From: Phytophthora quininea
Taxonomy: Eukaryota; Oomycota; Peronosporomycetes; Peronosporales; Peronosporaceae
Length of the DNA: 64,000 nt
Direction: 5' to 3'
NCBI GenBank assembly: GCA_011947345.1
Contig: JAAVTG010000092.1
Coordinates: 78,111-142,110 of the forward strand
The notes below the pieces were generated by a model. The model had not been told where the DNA came from. It did no database searches and worked only from the letters and a program-made list of their open reading frames with translations. The position numbers and the translations under genes are program-made. This document shows, one piece after another, positions 1 through 11,069 of this stretch (positions are counted from its first letter, which is position 1; each line of letters starts with the position of its first letter).

Positions 1-110
1 GATCTTGGGCTCGCCAAGTCCAGATCAAGTCTCTCGCCAAGTCGAAGTCGACCCTTCGCCAAGTCGAGTCGGTCCCTCGCCAAGTCGAGGTCAACCCTTC
101 GCTAAGTCTG
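1..110. repeat. Degenerate CGCCAAGTC tandem motif
   Basis: The unit CTCGCCAAGTC or TTCGCCAAGTCGA recurs about five times with 15-25 bp spacing. Similar CAAGTCGA-type words recur near 22,220-22,310. It looks like transposon-derived low-complexity DNA. No gene is supported here, and 110-880 also shows no convincing coding region, only overlapping short ORFs in several frames. Confidence 0.45.
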
Positions 111-881
111 GCCAGAACGACTCAGTAGACGTGTTCACCGACAGGCATAATCAGTCCGCCGAGCTTGCCCTGCGTCTCGGGACCTCACCGTAGACCGGAC
201 CTCGCATGAGTGATTTGGAGGAAAAGCTGTTCTGTGTTAGTACCTAAAGGGCCTTAGAGTCTTTATCTACTCTTTCCTATTGTCATATACAAATATTAAA
301 TATAAATGATTCCGTTTTGGTCCGTTTTGGATCTCGCCAGAAACCCACGACGATTCACGAAAAGTCACGAGCCGTCGGCAGTTTCTAAGTCAGGACGGCA
401 GTCTCCATATGCTGGATAGCAGACATGCCAGTCTGGAGGATTATGATGGATGACGAGTCGGGTGACGTAGCGACGTCACCGTCCTATCTTGAGATGTAGC
501 CACATAGTGCGGTCGGTAGGTTGGGACGTGGGGACTTGATTGGCACACGTGCCGACAACTCCCTTTCGCCCAGACCGCCGCCAGACAACCGCCTTCACTT
601 TTCGGCGGATCCCGACACCACAGATAGTCTGGTTATGCTGTCGGATACTGCAGAAGGGGACGGCCCCCATTGCTGTACGAAGTCCAAGCGCTGCAAGGCA
701 CCCAAGAGACCGGACGACACTACCCGGCCCGCTGACCCCGACCTCGACACACTCGGCTGTGGCCAGCAACCTCCCCGACAGCAAACCGACGCATACCCGT
801 GCTGCTGTCACCCCAGCGCCTGTGTCCTCCAAGGACAGTTCAGTCTTCACCGCACCTCCTCGAGTCAACGGAAGAGCGTTA

Positions 882-999
882 CCTGCCCGCCGACGGGTAC
901 ACAAGGTGAGAACGCGTTCAGCACACGGCAAATCGGAGTACCCCCGTAGTCGACAGTCTGGGCACCGTGCGCTAGAGAGATTTCGGTAGATCCCGCTAC
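882..999 (-). repeat. GTAGCGGGAT repeat family, terminal copy 1
   Basis: Read on the minus strand, this begins GTAGCGGGATC at 999 and runs into a stretch shared with the repeats starting at 3,619 and 6,834, including TACTCCGAT and CACCTTGTGTACCCGTCGGC. Only the terminal 120 bp are shared; the sequence beyond it (1-880) does not resemble the interiors of the other two. The end abuts a truncated Ulp1-like protease reading frame, so it probably marks an insertion boundary. Confidence 0.6.
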
Positions 1000-1375
1000 G
1001 CCACAACACCGTCCTCTTGCTTAATATTCTTGTCCTTGGCCACTGTGAACTCGGCGTAATAACCCTGGAGTAACTCTGCAACATGTGACTTGCACAACTT
1101 GCTGAGGAATATGTATCCTCCGCGCTTTTGCTGTGGATCTAGCTGAATGATTTTCTCTTCGGAAAATCGATCACAAACAAAATCCAGTGCCAATTTCCAA
1201 TGTTCACATCCATCACAATAATACCCGTCCCACGCGAGAAGGTAGCGCCCAGCTCTCGGTGAGATTGCAGCTCTTTCGGGTCCACGTGTTCAAACATACT
1301 GACGTCAATAAATTTAACATCTTGGCAGCGCTTGATTGAAGCATACACCGCCAGGCTTATGCACATGTCATTCAA
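1000..1375 (-). pseudogene. Ulp1/C48 cysteine peptidase-like fragment of the MULE
   Basis: The translation contains GIIVMDVNIGNWHWILFVID, typical of the Ulp1/SENP fold, in which the His of NWHW is the first catalytic residue. It then shifts frame near 1,150-1,190 and continues to a stretch ending KQEDGVV. In this family the QxDG-type segment is normally followed at once by the catalytic Cys (C-G-V). Here the reading frame runs into the GTAGCGGGAT repeat end at 999, so the Cys is missing. Such domains in MULEs may act as deSUMOylating or deubiquitinating proteases, but this copy should be inactive. Confidence 0.6.
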
Positions 1376-1634
1376 CCGGTCTCATCTCTAAAGGCAAACA
1401 TTTCGTAGAAAAAACAACTCTGTGCTCACAAATTAACAAATGGTTAGTCAATATTGGCACATACTGCCACATACAATAACATTGTACTTGGTTCTTTTGG
1501 ATGCCAATCCAAGCGTAGAGTGACGTCTCGCGGATCGCCGCGAGTATTCCAGTGGGACGATCAGTCTGTACGTACCGCGCACTTGCCATCGTTGATACCC
1601 ATTTAAGGACCGAATGTGCGGCGCGTAGCCACTT

Positions 1635-2786
1635 TCACTTCAACTGAAACTGGGTCATATTATTGACGAACGTGTCAGCGTACGCTGTCAAACGTGGATC
1701 TGGGCTAGGCCGAAATATTACGCCAAAATTATTCTCACTTGTCAAGTCGACGGCAACAGTAGTTTCCGTACCCATTGCTCGTTGCATCTCAACTCGACTA
1801 TGATTCATCTTATTTTGCTCGCGTACTAGGGCCATCTTATGAGAGGACATAGCACTTTCAGCCAACTTTACCAGTCCTGAAGTAAACACCTCAATGCACC
1901 CCGATGTAGCCGTACAAGAAAGCACTGTGTGGCTTAGTTTACAAGCCATCGTAATCATCATGATCTTGCTTCCTCGAACAGCAGCATTCCTTACTACAGC
2001 GTACCACTGTCGTATGTGAACTCCTCGTATGGAGCGTCATGTACAGCTTGAACAGTAACTTTTCTGGACGTCACTCCAACGTCAAGTGCTACGGATCTAC
2101 CAGATGCTGTGGAATCGTCACTCAAAACTTCAACAACATCAGTTCTTAGATATTCGCCTTTGTCTTTGGAGGCTTTTGGCTTTTTCGAGTACCATGAACG
2201 CATGGCTTTCGTCAATCGAGGCCTTCCGCTAACCCGAACACCTTTTTTAATCTGAGCGGTTTAGTTGGGGTGCTCATACCATTCGGCGCAGCGGTACAGG
2301 GTTTGCTGGTGGCACTTCAGTGATAGTTAAAAGTAGAAGATCGCAATCATTTCCATGACGACGGTCACACTTAGCATCATCAAATTGCTCACATTTATCA
2401 TCATGGCGCTCTGTAGATAGTGTGTTGGCCGGGTGGGGGTGGGGTGGTGGGGGGTGTATAGCATCATCATCATCACTCGGAGACAGCTGTGCTCCACTAC
2501 TGGCGTCACCGTTCTTCGTCCACGGCGCTACACTTATCAGGGGTAGTTGCGAGGACTCGACAACATCGTGAAACGCTTCCAAAGTGATCGAAACTTCAGT
2601 CACTTTGTCTTGGAGAGCTTTAACCTTTCGCCACTTTTGAAGATCATCGAGTATGTTATGTTTTGTCGCGACTTTCTTGACTTGCACAGCTGCGATGGGC
2701 GGGACATGAGTCGTGTCGAGCATCTTGTAGTAACTGCACCACCTTTGATGGATTTTGTCTAGTTGTATCAGTAACGTCAATTCCAT
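1635..2786 (-). pseudogene. MULE linker/accessory coding remnants
   Basis: Three minus-strand open stretches (2,786-2,274, 2,215-1,994 and 1,961-1,635) lie between the transposase and peptidase parts. The first holds a helical segment and then an Asp- and His/Pro-rich low-complexity tract (2,400-2,480 includes a GGTGGG-type run on the plus strand). None matches a domain I recognise. Their order and strand make them parts of the same MULE polyprotein or of a second ORF. The stretch 2,790-3,190 has no convincing coding region. Confidence 0.35.
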
Positions 2787-3190
2787 TTAAGTTCGCCACG
2801 GCAGACCAGCAAAGTTAGTGGTTGTTATAAACGATTTATAGTGTCTCTGATCGGCTTACCAGTTTGCGAAAATGAATGACATGTTGGCACGACAGAAGCA
2901 TAGTTCTGGTAAACAAACAAGATCACTCCCACTGCTCTGTGTCCAATGTCTGGTTAAAGTTGCGACCACCGTTGCTGCTTACGGAAAATATGCCTGGTTG
3001 CTGTTGTTTGTATGCCATGATGGCCGACATCTATAGGAAAAGAAAATCAGAACGTCACATATTGCCACATACATACCTTCGTTGCATAGTTATATCCAGG
3101 GAATACAAGCGCGGCGTCGTGTGGTATAGTTTTGTTTAGCAACGCATTCATCTCGTCGTCGTATTCATCGCCCACGATTTCACCGATTGC

Positions 3191-3600
3191 CTATGAGCAC
3201 GCATTTCGACACTCACGTGAGTGTAAATGTCTACAGGCCCTAAAGATATCGTTGTGGTGATGTAAATCGGTTTTGCTCTCAAACTTTCTCTCCTTCAGCA
3301 ACTGAAGTGCAATAATTTCTTCAGTGCACTCGTCTAGAGGAGTGTCAGCTCTAAGATGTGGTCTCAACTTGTTCCATCCCGATTCAATGCGGTTGTTGGT
3401 GTGATTTCCTAGATTGGAAACATCTGCGCGCAAGTACTCAACCCAACGATGTCGACAGTTATCCCAATTTTCGTTAAAGTAAGTTACGAAGGGATGCACG
3501 TCTTCTCTCTCAACTGTGCTACCGTCCGCACTACACTTCGAGACGTCCGCACCATTTGGTATCGCATTCGATCTCATAAGAGGCTTCATTTCGCTTTGCT
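3191..3600 (-). pseudogene. MULE transposase, C-terminal part
   Basis: This open stretch encodes YFNENWDNCRHRWVEYLR followed by a segment with NRIESGWNKLR. That pattern (a W-rich helix and then a conserved N-R-x-E-S-x-W/N-x-x-L block) is typical of the C-terminal part of MULE transposases in oomycetes. It is separated from the catalytic core (4,520-5,633) by the repeat that starts at 3,619, which explains why the protein cannot be read as one piece. Confidence 0.6.
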
Positions 3601-3618
3601 GAGGCTTGACAATGTGAC

Positions 3619-4510
3619 GTAGCGGGATCCGCCAAAATCTCGTTAAGGCCGGATCCGACGTACCAACAGCGCCCAGACACCGACTAACGGAGGGGTACTC
3701 CGATCGCCGTGGGATGCTGAACTTCTCACCTTGTGTACCCGTCGGCGGGCTGGATCTGCTCTCTTGTTGACTCCAGAGGTGCAGTGGCGTAAAGCCGGAA
3801 TGTCTTGGCGTAACTAATGGGTGGATGGAGCAGCGCGGAAGTCTTCGCTCTGCGCCTGGTTGACAGATCTAGATCCCGAGAGAATACTCGATCTCGGGGA
3901 TCTGGTGGCCGATTTGGGATCGGGCCGTGCGGGTTGCCTTGGGTGTTGTCCTTTACGACGCTTGCCGTCTCCTATGACAGGATCATGAGTGGGGTGAGAA
4001 TCCGAAGGATCTTTGGGCCAAGCAATAACTCCCTCTGATCTGGATCTGCGCTCGCCGGTGTTAGATCCAAGCTGGTGATCTGGCAAATATACGCTCCAGA
4101 GTCGACACACAGCGAGAGATCTACCGCACAGCACTTAGCGACGCTGCGTAAGGCCAATGTAATTCCCGTTCTTGGCGTTCTTGAAAGCACTTGTCGTTTG
4201 CTAGGCAAATTCGATTCTGATTTACGGTTAAGTCTATCGGTCTGTCTCACCCATCCCAACTGGTATTATTTGCGACTAATCGCAACTTGACTGGCTTCAT
4301 GTCCTGCCTCTCCCTGTCGCACCTCTAGCAAAATTGATAGTCGTAACTTGGATCTGGATCGCAGATCCTAGATCTCAAATCCTAGCTTCCAGATCACAGA
4401 TTGCAGGTCGTACCACAGATCAGGATCCTGGTGTTAGGGGTGTTGGATCTGGATCTGTGTAGATTGAATCCGGGGATGTATTTGCTGGATCTAGACCTTG
4501 ATTTCCTTCT
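3619..4510 (+). repeat. GTAGCGGGAT repeat family, copy A, inserted in the MULE
   Basis: This starts GTAGCGGGATCC and can be aligned by eye to 6,834-7,500 over about 650 bp. Shared landmarks are ACCGACTAACGGAGGGGTAC, CTTGTGTACCCGTCGGCG, a GGCAAATTCGA block and CCCATCCCAA. The 3' part (4,340-4,510) is rich in GGATCT/AGATCC words. The copies are clearly diverged, so the family is old. No coding capacity is supported. The right boundary is approximate because no matching inverted end was found. Confidence 0.6.
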
Positions 4511-4519
4511 GAGACACTT

Positions 4520-5633
4520 CACTACAACAACGATGATTTTGCGCTGTGCGACAGCTTTCTCTATCTTACTGAACAAATCGTCTCGCGTGTCTTCGTATTG
4601 TTCGGCTGATTTGGCATACACCATTCTCTGCACACGCAACACTCAACAACACGGTAATCTCCAGGCATTTGCTTAAGTCCTAAAACCACATAACAAGGTA
4701 TGAGTACATAATTGATAATGTTGTAGCTACTAGCGCGAGCGTATTTTTAATCTGCTTAAACCATTTGAGGATGTGAAACGGATAGCAAAACTCTTGCCAT
4801 CGGAAACATGTCTTCTAGAACGCCAACCTCTGTCATGTCTTTGTCAACCTGAATTCACAGTACCAGTTGCCATTAAGTATCAGTATCAACAACGTAGTCA
4901 CGGATCAACTACACGCACCACAATGACCTCCACTTGCTTCCACTGCGCGTTATTCGTCTGAAAAGCGTCTACCGCGTTTTTCATATTCTCATGCGTCTCT
5001 TGATCAACAAGAGAGTGTTGAGCAAATTGTCCTCTGCCGTAAGCGTCCATCACCATGAATGAGAAAAGTTTGTACCGAAGATCGTTTGTCTTGTGTGTCG
5101 AGTCGACAAGGAGGACCTCGGGAAAGAGTGAAAATATTCGACGCATTCCAACCGTCTTCAAATAGGTCAACACGTTTTCATCATCTACATGTCGCCGCGC
5201 AGCATTTCCTGGGTCGGTATCCTTGAAATCGTCGATCACCTGACGAAATCTTTCATCTGTGGATTCGCTCTTTATTTCAGTTTTGATGTTTTGGATCATG
5301 TTGCGAAAGTCCTTTGGTGTAACTTCGTTGTCTGTTGGTAGTAGCAAAGACCACATTGAAATTCGATCACACATTGCCACATATTAGCGATAATTGACCT
5401 CAAAATGATCTCGTGCAGGCTCTTACCAGAGTGTTCCAGAACGTAGAGATATATTTGCTGAAGCTTGACGACATCGGTAGAAATGTGCCTACCATGTTGA
5501 TGACGTCTGGGTCATTGACACGTCTGTTCTCTGCATACGCGTTCCAGACATCAGCATTGACGACATGGGAATGCGATAGTTTTTGCTGCGTCACGTGGAC
5601 CTGAAAACTGAAGGTACAATCCTGCTGTTTCAC
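4520..5633 (-). pseudogene. MULE transposase, catalytic part
   Basis: The minus-strand reading includes LLVDSTHKTNDLRYKLFSF (first catalytic Asp region of a MULE DDE transposase) and MVMDAYGRGQFAQHSLVDQE, then a segment with QRMVYAKSAEQYEDTRDDLF that resembles the region after the second Asp. Frames change at about 5,390 and 4,900-4,640, and the remainder is displaced by the repeat at 3,619-4,510. The upstream part (5,633-5,400) contributes a helical segment. This would be the transposase (DNA cleavage and strand transfer) of the element; the copy is broken. Confidence 0.65.
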
Positions 5634-5699
5634 GCGCTAGAGAGTTGCCATAACTTGCGCTTTGCAGTTCAACGACTGGAGATACGTCAGAGGTCTGAT

Positions 5700-6427
5700 G
5701 CCTCTGTCTGTGTGATTTCACGAAGAGAAATTACTAGTAAAACCGAATCAATAAACTAACAAAAGCTTTAACTCTTGCCTCTTTTGCGTTTAGACCATTT
5801 GTGTGAATATATATAAATGGCCTGATAGAGACTATGATCACTAGTAGGATAATCCCAACTGTGTTTCCTGTTGTTGCGGCTTGTGGCACTGATACTACTC
5901 CGCTTTCTGCTCACAAAATAGTTCCACACCAGTTTGTTAGTAGTAGCCTACAATGCTTTAGTATCGTACCGAAAGACTTGATGTGTGGTTTGGCAGTAGC
6001 GATCGAACTCGCCGAAAAATTTCCCCCAGTCCGAGAATATGGTCTTTTTCATCTTGCGGCAAACGCTGTCTTTATGGGCAGCTGTAGGAGTGCCCCTGAT
6101 GCATTAACACACGACTGAGTCTTCTTTTGGGGCAGCTCACCTTTCAAACTGTTGTCAGACGCTTCGCTTGGTGAAAATTCCGAGCTACTTGAGTCGGATC
6201 TCGTCTACAATAACTAGAGCCGTCAGAGTCGCACCCCTTTCCCAGGGTTCGTATACATCTTGCCATCCGCGTCCGCTTCCCTCGTCGCGCCATATTCTCG
6301 TGCCCGCCGCGTGGCAAGTCGGGCTTCTTCCTCCTCCCGCCCGCCGCTCAAAGGGATAGGACGGTTGCAAGCGCCTGAGGGGCCCGTAAATCGCTCCCCA
6401 ACCATGATAATCTTTCAAAGATAACAC
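5700..6427 (-). pseudogene. Probable N-terminal part of the MULE protein
   Basis: On the minus strand, several frames together give an Arg/Glu-rich stretch, KMYTNPGKGVRL, a Ser/Asp/Glu-rich linker and a segment resembling WGKFFGEFDRYCQTTHQVFR, which looks like the N-terminal domain preceding oomycete MULE transposases. It has in-frame stops and shifts. Assignment is by position and by that single motif, so it is tentative. The stretch 6,430-6,830 shows nothing I can name. Confidence 0.4.
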
Positions 6428-6833
6428 CAGCGAAGTTATGTATTTCCTTTCGTCACATACTTACCGCATACCCGCTTTTTTTTAAATTCGTAGGTGGAAG
6501 CAGACACACCGAAAAAGAAGAAGCTCCCCTTCAATACTAACTAAAGCGTTTTGGCCTGATTTGATAAATCTCAAACATCAGAAGTTCCTGGTAATGGCTT
6601 GTAACGTAAAATACGGATTAGTATGGCGCGTTGTATTTTTATAGGGCGCGGTTCACTTGGAAAAGCGCGTCGTGTTCGATTTCAAGCTCAGTCGGGAATA
6701 CGGTAAATGCTCTCTGCAAAGTGCTTGTATTGCCAAGACTAACTACATTCTATACTAGTCTAGTCGTCAATGACAATGTCATCAAAGGTCTCCATGACAG
6801 CAGTCATCATTTCCTCCGCGATGTCGATGTGGT

Positions 6834-7500
6834 GTAGCGGGATTTATCAAAATCCGCTTCCACTGCGCCCAGACACCGACTAACGGAGGGGTACTCCGAT
6901 ATCCGTGAGGATGCTGAAGTGTGCTCACCTTGTGTACCCGTCGGCGGGCTGGATCTGCTCTTCAGGTGCTTCGAGGATGCTTGATCTGTCAAGATCGAAT
7001 GTCTTGGCGGGACGTGGGAGGTCAGGAGCAGCGTGGGAATCTTCATTCTGCGTCCTTGAATATTTGCCAGATCAGTAATCGCTTGGATCTACTTGGATCT
7101 GGGGCCTGGATCTTGGATCCAGGTGGGGGTTGCCTTGAGGGTGTGTGGTCTTCTTTTTCCGTACTTGAACGCTTCCAATAGCGTGATCTTGGGGGTTGAG
7201 GGTCGATCGGTCGTCCTGGCCAAGTAGTAACTCCAGTAGACCTTGGATCTGCACTTGGTACTAGTGGATCCAGACTGCGAGTGGATCTGGCCAATATATT
7301 ATCCAGATCACCCGAGCGCTGCTTGATCCGCGGTGATGCCGACGTAGCTGGACTGGGCCAATGTAGATCCCGTAGTCTTAGGCGCTAGGAAGGGCATTTG
7401 TGGTGTACAAGGCAAATTCGACTCTGTATTAAGCAAATTATGAGTGGATCCATTGGAGATCCCATCCCAAAACCTATCGTCTGCACCATTTCTATACCTG
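6834..7500 (+). repeat. GTAGCGGGAT repeat family, copy B
   Basis: This starts GTAGCGGGATTTATC and aligns with copy A at 3,619 over its length. It contains many GGATCT/GATCCA words (7,080-7,290). It has no coding capacity that I can support. Its right end fades into a tandem repeat at 7,562. Confidence 0.6.
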
Positions 7501-7561
7501 CCACTGGATGTTGTCGCTTGATCAGTCCTCTGGTGTGCCAGATCCACGCCTGGAACGGCCT

Positions 7562-7750
7562 TGGTTGCAGATCCGGGCTGCCCACGTCTGGATCCAGTGT
7601 TTCCGCGATGTATCCATGTCTGATCCGGGGATCTGAGTCCAGATCCAGCATACTGTGTTGCAGATCCGGACCCCTACGCTTGGATCCACTGCTCCCGCGG
7701 TGTACCCATGTCTGATCCGGGGATCTGAGTCCGGCTCTGGCATGCTGGGC
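7562..7750. repeat. Two-copy tandem repeat, about 94 bp
   Basis: Two consecutive units (about 7,562-7,658 and 7,659-7,750) share TGTCTGATCCGGGGATCTGA, GGATCCA and CCAGCAT/GGCATGCT-type segments. The repeat directly follows the 3' end of the pogo-like transposase on the minus strand and extends one of its reading frames artificially with repeated DPRIRHG peptides. Confidence 0.55.
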
Positions 7751-9397
7751 TCCCATATCGCCCCATTTCCGGGAAAGCGCTTCACCACATCGACGTCTTC
7801 TCCCTTCTCTCGAAGCTCCCATGCCGAACGGAACTTTGTCCCGTACACATCATGCTTGGATATGTGCCGCATACTTGAATCGTCACTAAAGCCGCAGACG
7901 TCCACGCTTTTGGTTTCGACTCGACTTCTACCTGCGTCTGTCGCATTAGCGACCCACGAGGATACCAACGTGATGTCAGGGGTCCAAGGGTCGCCTCCCT
8001 TAGTGTAAGTAACCTTGTCTGAGCATTTCCAGGCCTCGATCAACTTGCTGATGTTGTCTTTGAAGGACTTGTAGATCCCCACATCTCCAGCCTGCACGTG
8101 TGGCGTCAGATCCCCAGGTATGACTGCCATTTAATGAACTTTTCAATGCAGCGTCGTTTAACGCGTTGATCGATGTGAGCACGCATCGAATCCCATACAA
8201 TATACTGACCTGTAGTGTAACGGGGTGTTACATGGCGAATGACAAGTCACTCGCCCGAGTTGCGTACACTGTGTGGTGCACACCACGTGACACGTGGCGG
8301 GCGGCTTGGAGTCACCCAATCAACGTGAAGTAAGTTTTAGTATAGATTTCTTACAGTTTGTATTGCAGACCAAACTGTGCGAGCTCTATTAATACATTCA
8401 GTATTAGATTTACGCTATCGCTACTTAGTCTCTGTGAACTCACGTTCACTAGGAGTTTGTACTCCTTAGCACCTTCCTCTGCGAGAAGTGCTGTATGACG
8501 CCCCGTCAATGTAGTCTGTACGACCACAGGGTAGTACCAATTCTGCCAGTCTAACAGCAGATCTTGGTCCACCCATGCTCACTGCCGGTAAGCAACGTAG
8601 CAGCCCCCGAGTCTTTCAATCGACCCGCAGGTGATCCCCTTCCAGATGAGGGTCGGCGGCAGCTTTTGCCAGAAGCTGTGACAGTTAGCGTAACGGTAAA
8701 TCTCATTGAAATAAATCCCATCGAGCGGACTACAACATGAAGAGCGCCAACTTTGTCTATAGTGTAATCACGGGAGTCTTCAAAGTAAAATGCTGTCTCA
8801 TCCATTAGAATAGCACGCTCTCGGTTCATATGCTTCTTGTGCTCCTCCAGATATTGCATGTACGCTACGGTCGACAAGGACAGCATCGGTCAGGGTCGTA
8901 AGGCTGGTACGCTTTCTAAGCGTCAAATCATTTCGATTCATGAAATTGTGGATCCAAGGATCAGACGCCACAAAACGCGCAGGATCGTCCTCATGCTCTT
9001 CTTCCGTGCGACCAGACTGAAACAGCTCAATTGCAACCGCTGCAATCCAATTGCACGTAACGTTCTCCTTCCAGATGCGCTTCTTGTAAACCAAGTCGAC
9101 GAGTTGGTCCTCAAGCACGCCAAGAAGTGGACGATGACCTCCTCCAGCGATGCGGCGACGTGCTCCATGTTCCGCTCTTATCTGGTCCCAATCGCGCCAC
9201 CACTGACGAAAGCTAGACGCTATGATGTGCCACTCTCGCTTACGAAAATGTATCTCCGCGCGTGAGAGCACACCACCTCCTCGGTAGCGATCCATTCGAT
9301 CGTTTGCTGCTTGATACTGATTTCGACACTTTTCCTTCTTGCAGGCATTGCAAATTGAAGAGTGGTCAGAGAATTTTGTGCCTCAAACAGTTCAGCC
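7745..9397 (-). pseudogene. Pogo/CENP-B-like DDE transposase, split by a solo LTR
   Basis: From the 5' end on the minus strand: an N-terminal helix-turn-helix region (9,397-8,800, including KREWHIIASSFRQWWRDWDQ); the first catalytic Asp in AILMDETAFYFEDSRDY with the following RSMGF and RFTVTLTVTASGK strands (near 8,800-8,640); WVDQDLLLDWQNWYYP (8,570-8,530); an inserted LTR (8,216-8,509); the second Asp in IVWDSMRAHIDQRV (near 8,200-8,155); and a C-terminal part with TPHVQAGDVGIYKSF. It has several frame changes. This family moves by cut and paste at TA sites. The copy is dead. Confidence 0.75.
8216..8509. mobile_element. Solo LTR inserted in the transposase
   Basis: The segment starts TGTAACGGGGTGTTACA and ends near CCCCGTCAA, with short inverted ends. 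It is flanked by the same five bases, TGTAG, at 8,211-8,215 and 8,510-8,514. Deleting the segment plus one TGTAG copy rejoins the interrupted transposase in frame just before IVWDSMRAH. A roughly 294-bp insert with a 5-bp target duplication and no coding content fits a solo LTR of a Copia- or Gypsy-type retrotransposon. Confidence 0.75.
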
Positions 9398-9637
9398 ATT
9401 CGTTTGGCGCGCCAATTGACTGGTGGCGAAAAGGCGTTCTAGCGTTGTTTTCGAAGGGCGTTCTATTCGATGGGGGCATACTGTAGAACAATTGTGCATC
9501 CGGACAGACGAATGAGCCAATCATATCAATGTAGCCACATGATAAAACTTCGCTTTGAGCCATTTGTTCAAGCGGACATAACTATTTTTGCTCAGAGGCC
9601 AGTGCTGTCAGAGAGCAAAACCACTGCGCAAGTCGCC

Positions 9638-11069
9638 ATGGCGCGAGGACGGAAGCGGATGTCAGGCGGTGCTGGCCGTCGTCCAGCAGGATACTCGTGC
9701 GACTGCGAGACGTTCAAGAAGAAGCTCGACGTAATAAACTTTTCAAAGCCAGCGGAGATATGCAGTTAACGTTAGACGAGTTTTATAGCCATCAAAACGT
9801 GATACAAAGAGGAAGCGCGTCTACGAATGGGAGAAGGATCGAGCACACATTGAAGCCATGACTTCTTCCTCGACCACCGCGAGCTTGAAGTCGGACAGGA
9901 AGGCTGGGACGGCAACAACGCTGACGGCGACGGGTGAGGAAGGGCTGGTGGAGTGGGTGAATTCTCTGCGGGAAGATGGAGTTCCAGTGTCGCGTTTGAT
10001 GCTGCAGCTGCGAGCACAGGAGCTTGCTGTAGAAGAAGGTGTTCCTCCAGGAATATTTGAAGGAAAATGGAGCTGGCAACAGAGGTTTCCCTCGCGTTAT
10101 GGGCTCTCGTTGAGGACAAAGACACGCCAAGGTCAAAAGCCTCCTCCTGCAATGGAGAAAGAAGCACGCGAGTTCTGGCACGAAGTACAGCAAATTAAGC
10201 GGGGGCTTGGCGTCAGTAAGATTTACAACGCCGATCAAAGCGGCATTTGCTTTGAATATTTGCCCAAGCAAACGATCAATAAAAAAGGAGCAAAAACTAT
10301 ATGGGTGCGATGTGGTGGCAAGGATAAAGAGCGGCTAACTGGCATGTTTCTCGCCGATTCCACTGGCAAGCAGTACGATACTTTTTTGTAGTGAAAACTG
10401 AACCATCAAAGATACCTGAGAAAGCAGCTTACAATTACATCGCTCACCATGGCTTTGGTGACAAACTGTGGAGTGATATGAAGACTTCTCAGTCAGAGCA
10501 CGGTGTACAAATCTACGGGAACAGTGCTGGTTGGTGGAATTCCCAGCTTTCGGTAGCCTTTCTAGACTATCATTTTGCTAGCAGAACTGACGATGAGCCC
10601 GTCCTTCTCATCTGGGATGAGTTCTCAGCGCACTGGACGGACGAAGTGCTGGAGCATGCCGTGTTGCTCAATGTTCATCTTGTCAAGGTGCCAGCCGGGC
10701 TGACGTCTGTGTGTCAACCCGCTGACATTTCTTGGTTTCACCCACTTAAACAACGTCTACGAAAGCACTGGGTCAATTTTTTTATCTCAACAGCTTAAAG
10801 ACCATGCTGCCAGTTCATCAACAGCACGTTTTCAGCTACGGCCGCCTTCTCGAGGCGAGGCAATTGCATGGGCGACATCAGCATGGAAACAACGTGGTGC
10901 TTCCGTTATAACAAGCGGATTCAGCGGAGAAACTAAAACCTATTCCCCTGCTGACCACGAGAACAATATTATTGAGCAGCTAGAAAGCCTTCATGTCGTT
11001 GAGGACACTGTCAGCGACTCGGATGACTTTGTGGAGCACCTCATCGCCGGGACTTCAGTTGAGCAGTAA
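9638..11069 (+). pseudogene. Second pogo/CENP-B-like DDE transposase
   Basis: This begins at an ATG at 9,638. It has an HTH_Tnp_Tc5-like region (about 9,860-10,130, VEWVNSLREDGVPVSRLMLQ), then KIYNADQSGICFEYLPK with the first Asp, LLIWDEFSAHWTDEVLEHA with the second, and VPAGLTSVCQPADISWFHPL with the third. Frame is lost several times in the N-terminal 220 bp, at a T6 run (10,382-10,387) and at a T7 run near 10,778. At the two T runs a one-base length change restores the frame, after which reading continues to the stop at 11,067. It is distinct from the pogo-like copy at 7,745-9,397 and lies head to head with it. The catalytic triad is intact, so this is either a recent pseudogene or a casualty of sequencing errors. 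11,070-11,432 holds nothing recognisable. Confidence 0.7.

Larger units (their letters stand above)
1000..6430 (-). mobile_element. Mutator-like (MULE) transposon with Ulp1-like region, degraded
   Basis: Minus-strand coding fragments lie in the order expected for one large MULE: an N-terminal region (6,427-5,700), a transposase core (5,633-4,520), a transposase C-terminal part (3,589-3,191), a linker region (2,786-1,635) and a Ulp1/C48 peptidase-like region (1,375-1,000). The element is split at about 3,619-4,510 by a second repeat. Stops and frame changes throughout make it a dead copy. MULEs that carry Ulp1-like proteases are known in plants and other eukaryotes. I could not find its own terminal inverted repeats, so the outer limits are approximate. 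Confidence 0.65.

Noticed and set aside
7522..7745. C-terminal extension of the pogo-like transposase with repeated DPRIRHG peptides
   Set aside because: It is translation through a 94-bp tandem repeat, not part of the transposase.
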